NCBI GenBank assembly: GCA_031213475.1
Contig: JARUPZ010000002.1
Coordinates: 17,166,079-17,230,078 of the forward strand
Reading direction: 5' to 3'
DNA length: 64,000 bases
Origin: Nereocystis luetkeana
Taxonomy: Eukaryota; Sar; Phaeophyceae; Laminariales; Laminariaceae
Positions 63,135 to 64,000 of the stretch are shown piece by piece; within the stretch, counting starts at the first letter, position 1, and each line of letters opens with the position of its first letter. The notes under the pieces are model-generated. The model was not told the DNA's origin. It searched no databases and saw only the letters and a list, made by a program, of their open reading frames with translations. Both the position numbers and the translations under genes were made by a program.

Positions 63135-64000
63135 TTGTACGTAGTACTCGAAATCTAAAAAATTGGAGCATGCCTTATTTCCGACCTGGGTGAGGCCGGA
63201 GGTCCTATTTACTACTGCTGTATATAGACTGGTGCGTATACCGTCGTATAACTATGTGCAGCAGTACGTACTACCCAAAATATGGGGCATCCGAAGTATA
63301 ACTACGCACCATGTACAGAAAGCAGTACGTAACCATAGCTCAACATAGGGAGCGATTTCGTTGCGAACGAGATACTGCCAGATTTTGTGGGCCGCTCTAA
63401 AGCCTACACGCCCCTTGGGACGCGCGATCGGAGTATTTCACATCTCGGACGGACAGATCATGATCTATCTGATCTGTCTACAGACAGGTCATCTACAGTT
63501 CTTCACCTGCCGTTGTGAGAGGGTATGCAGGACCTGCAACATCACAGACCCATCCCAAACAACATGTGCTACATCCTACAGAATATGCGCGTATATTGGT
63601 CCCCACCCAGTAACATGAACTATTAATACTACTGCTGCAAAGTGCGCGAGTAGATCTGTCTGCGTCGAAAGATCTAGCTCATCAAGCGGGAGTGACATAG
63701 ATGATCTGTCAATGATCTGTGCTGGGTGTGAGGTATTCACACCAAGCTCGCAAACGTGACTTTTGAGATTTTTTCCCATCGCACAGCTGAGATGTGTGTG
63801 TGTCATTTTTTCTTCAAAATAATGCAGGAATTCTGAGGCCGGAGATCCGCGCCGGTCTGACCAAAAATCTCCGAAAAAAAAAAATGTCAGTTCTTTCACG
63901 CCTTCCACCGGCGCACATATGCAGTTGACGACAGCTACTACTGTGTACCGCTTTGGGCCGACGCGTAAGGGACGCTTGGTCTTGATAGCTGTACCCCAAC
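63135..64000. other. No gene recognised; GATC-palindrome repeat copy
   Basis: 63420-63600 is a reverse copy of the 19195-19435 family (CAGATCATGATCTATCTGAT). The rest has short TACTGCTGTA-type palindromes and no convincing exon. Confidence 0.4.

Overview
The window looks like nuclear DNA of an intron-rich, repeat-rich, flagellated eukaryote. Every gene I could assemble has GT-AG introns, three of them with introns of about 0.8 to 4 kb packed with mobile-element debris. One gene is the ciliary GTPase IFT22/RABL5, so the organism builds cilia. A brown alga or another stramenopile would fit, but that is a guess. Stop codons of the assembled genes include both TAA and TGA, so nothing suggests a variant genetic code. 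No prokaryotic operons, CRISPR arrays or rRNA genes were seen.

Layout. (1) 1-10.9 kb is a retrotransposon graveyard around one non-LTR retrotransposon with an intact 1,244-codon endonuclease/reverse-transcriptase ORF (981-4712), plus 5'-truncated copies, solo 3' tails, tRNA-derived SINEs and a 475-bp inverted-repeat element. (2) 10.9-21.9 kb is mostly MITEs, poly-G-bounded repeats and simple repeats, with one weak plus-strand gene ending at 19937. (3) 21.9-33.8 kb is a complete five-exon IFT22 gene on the minus strand (181 aa), whose four introns hold most of the MITEs of this part. (4) 34-41.9 kb holds a SINE, scattered repeats, gene fragments and one weak two-exon candidate. (5) 41.9-45.5 kb is a complete three-exon secreted cystatin gene (minus, 140 aa). 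About 930 bp further on, divergently transcribed, is (6) a three-exon gene for a 477-aa lysine-rich, probably nucleolar, protein (46384-50306). (7) 50.3-55.5 kb has no recognised gene. (8) 55.5-56.9 kb is the 3' part of a histidine-phosphatase-superfamily gene (minus). (9) 57-64 kb is again repeats, including a decayed minus-strand LINE carrying nested MITEs.

The gene models were built by reading exons by eye. For IFT22, the cystatin and the lysine-rich gene, splice phases agree at every junction and the spliced products match expected family lengths or motifs. The products act in unrelated places: the cilium (IFT22), the secretory pathway (cystatin), the nucleus (lysine-rich protein) and probably the cytosol (phosphatase). 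I see no common pathway.

The most unusual observation is a 9-bp motif, TACC(A/T)GGTA, present about 35 times in 64 kb against about 0.5 expected by chance. Paired copies of several unrelated repeats differ precisely by its presence, so it behaves like a micro-insertion or excision footprint at TA dinucleotides.
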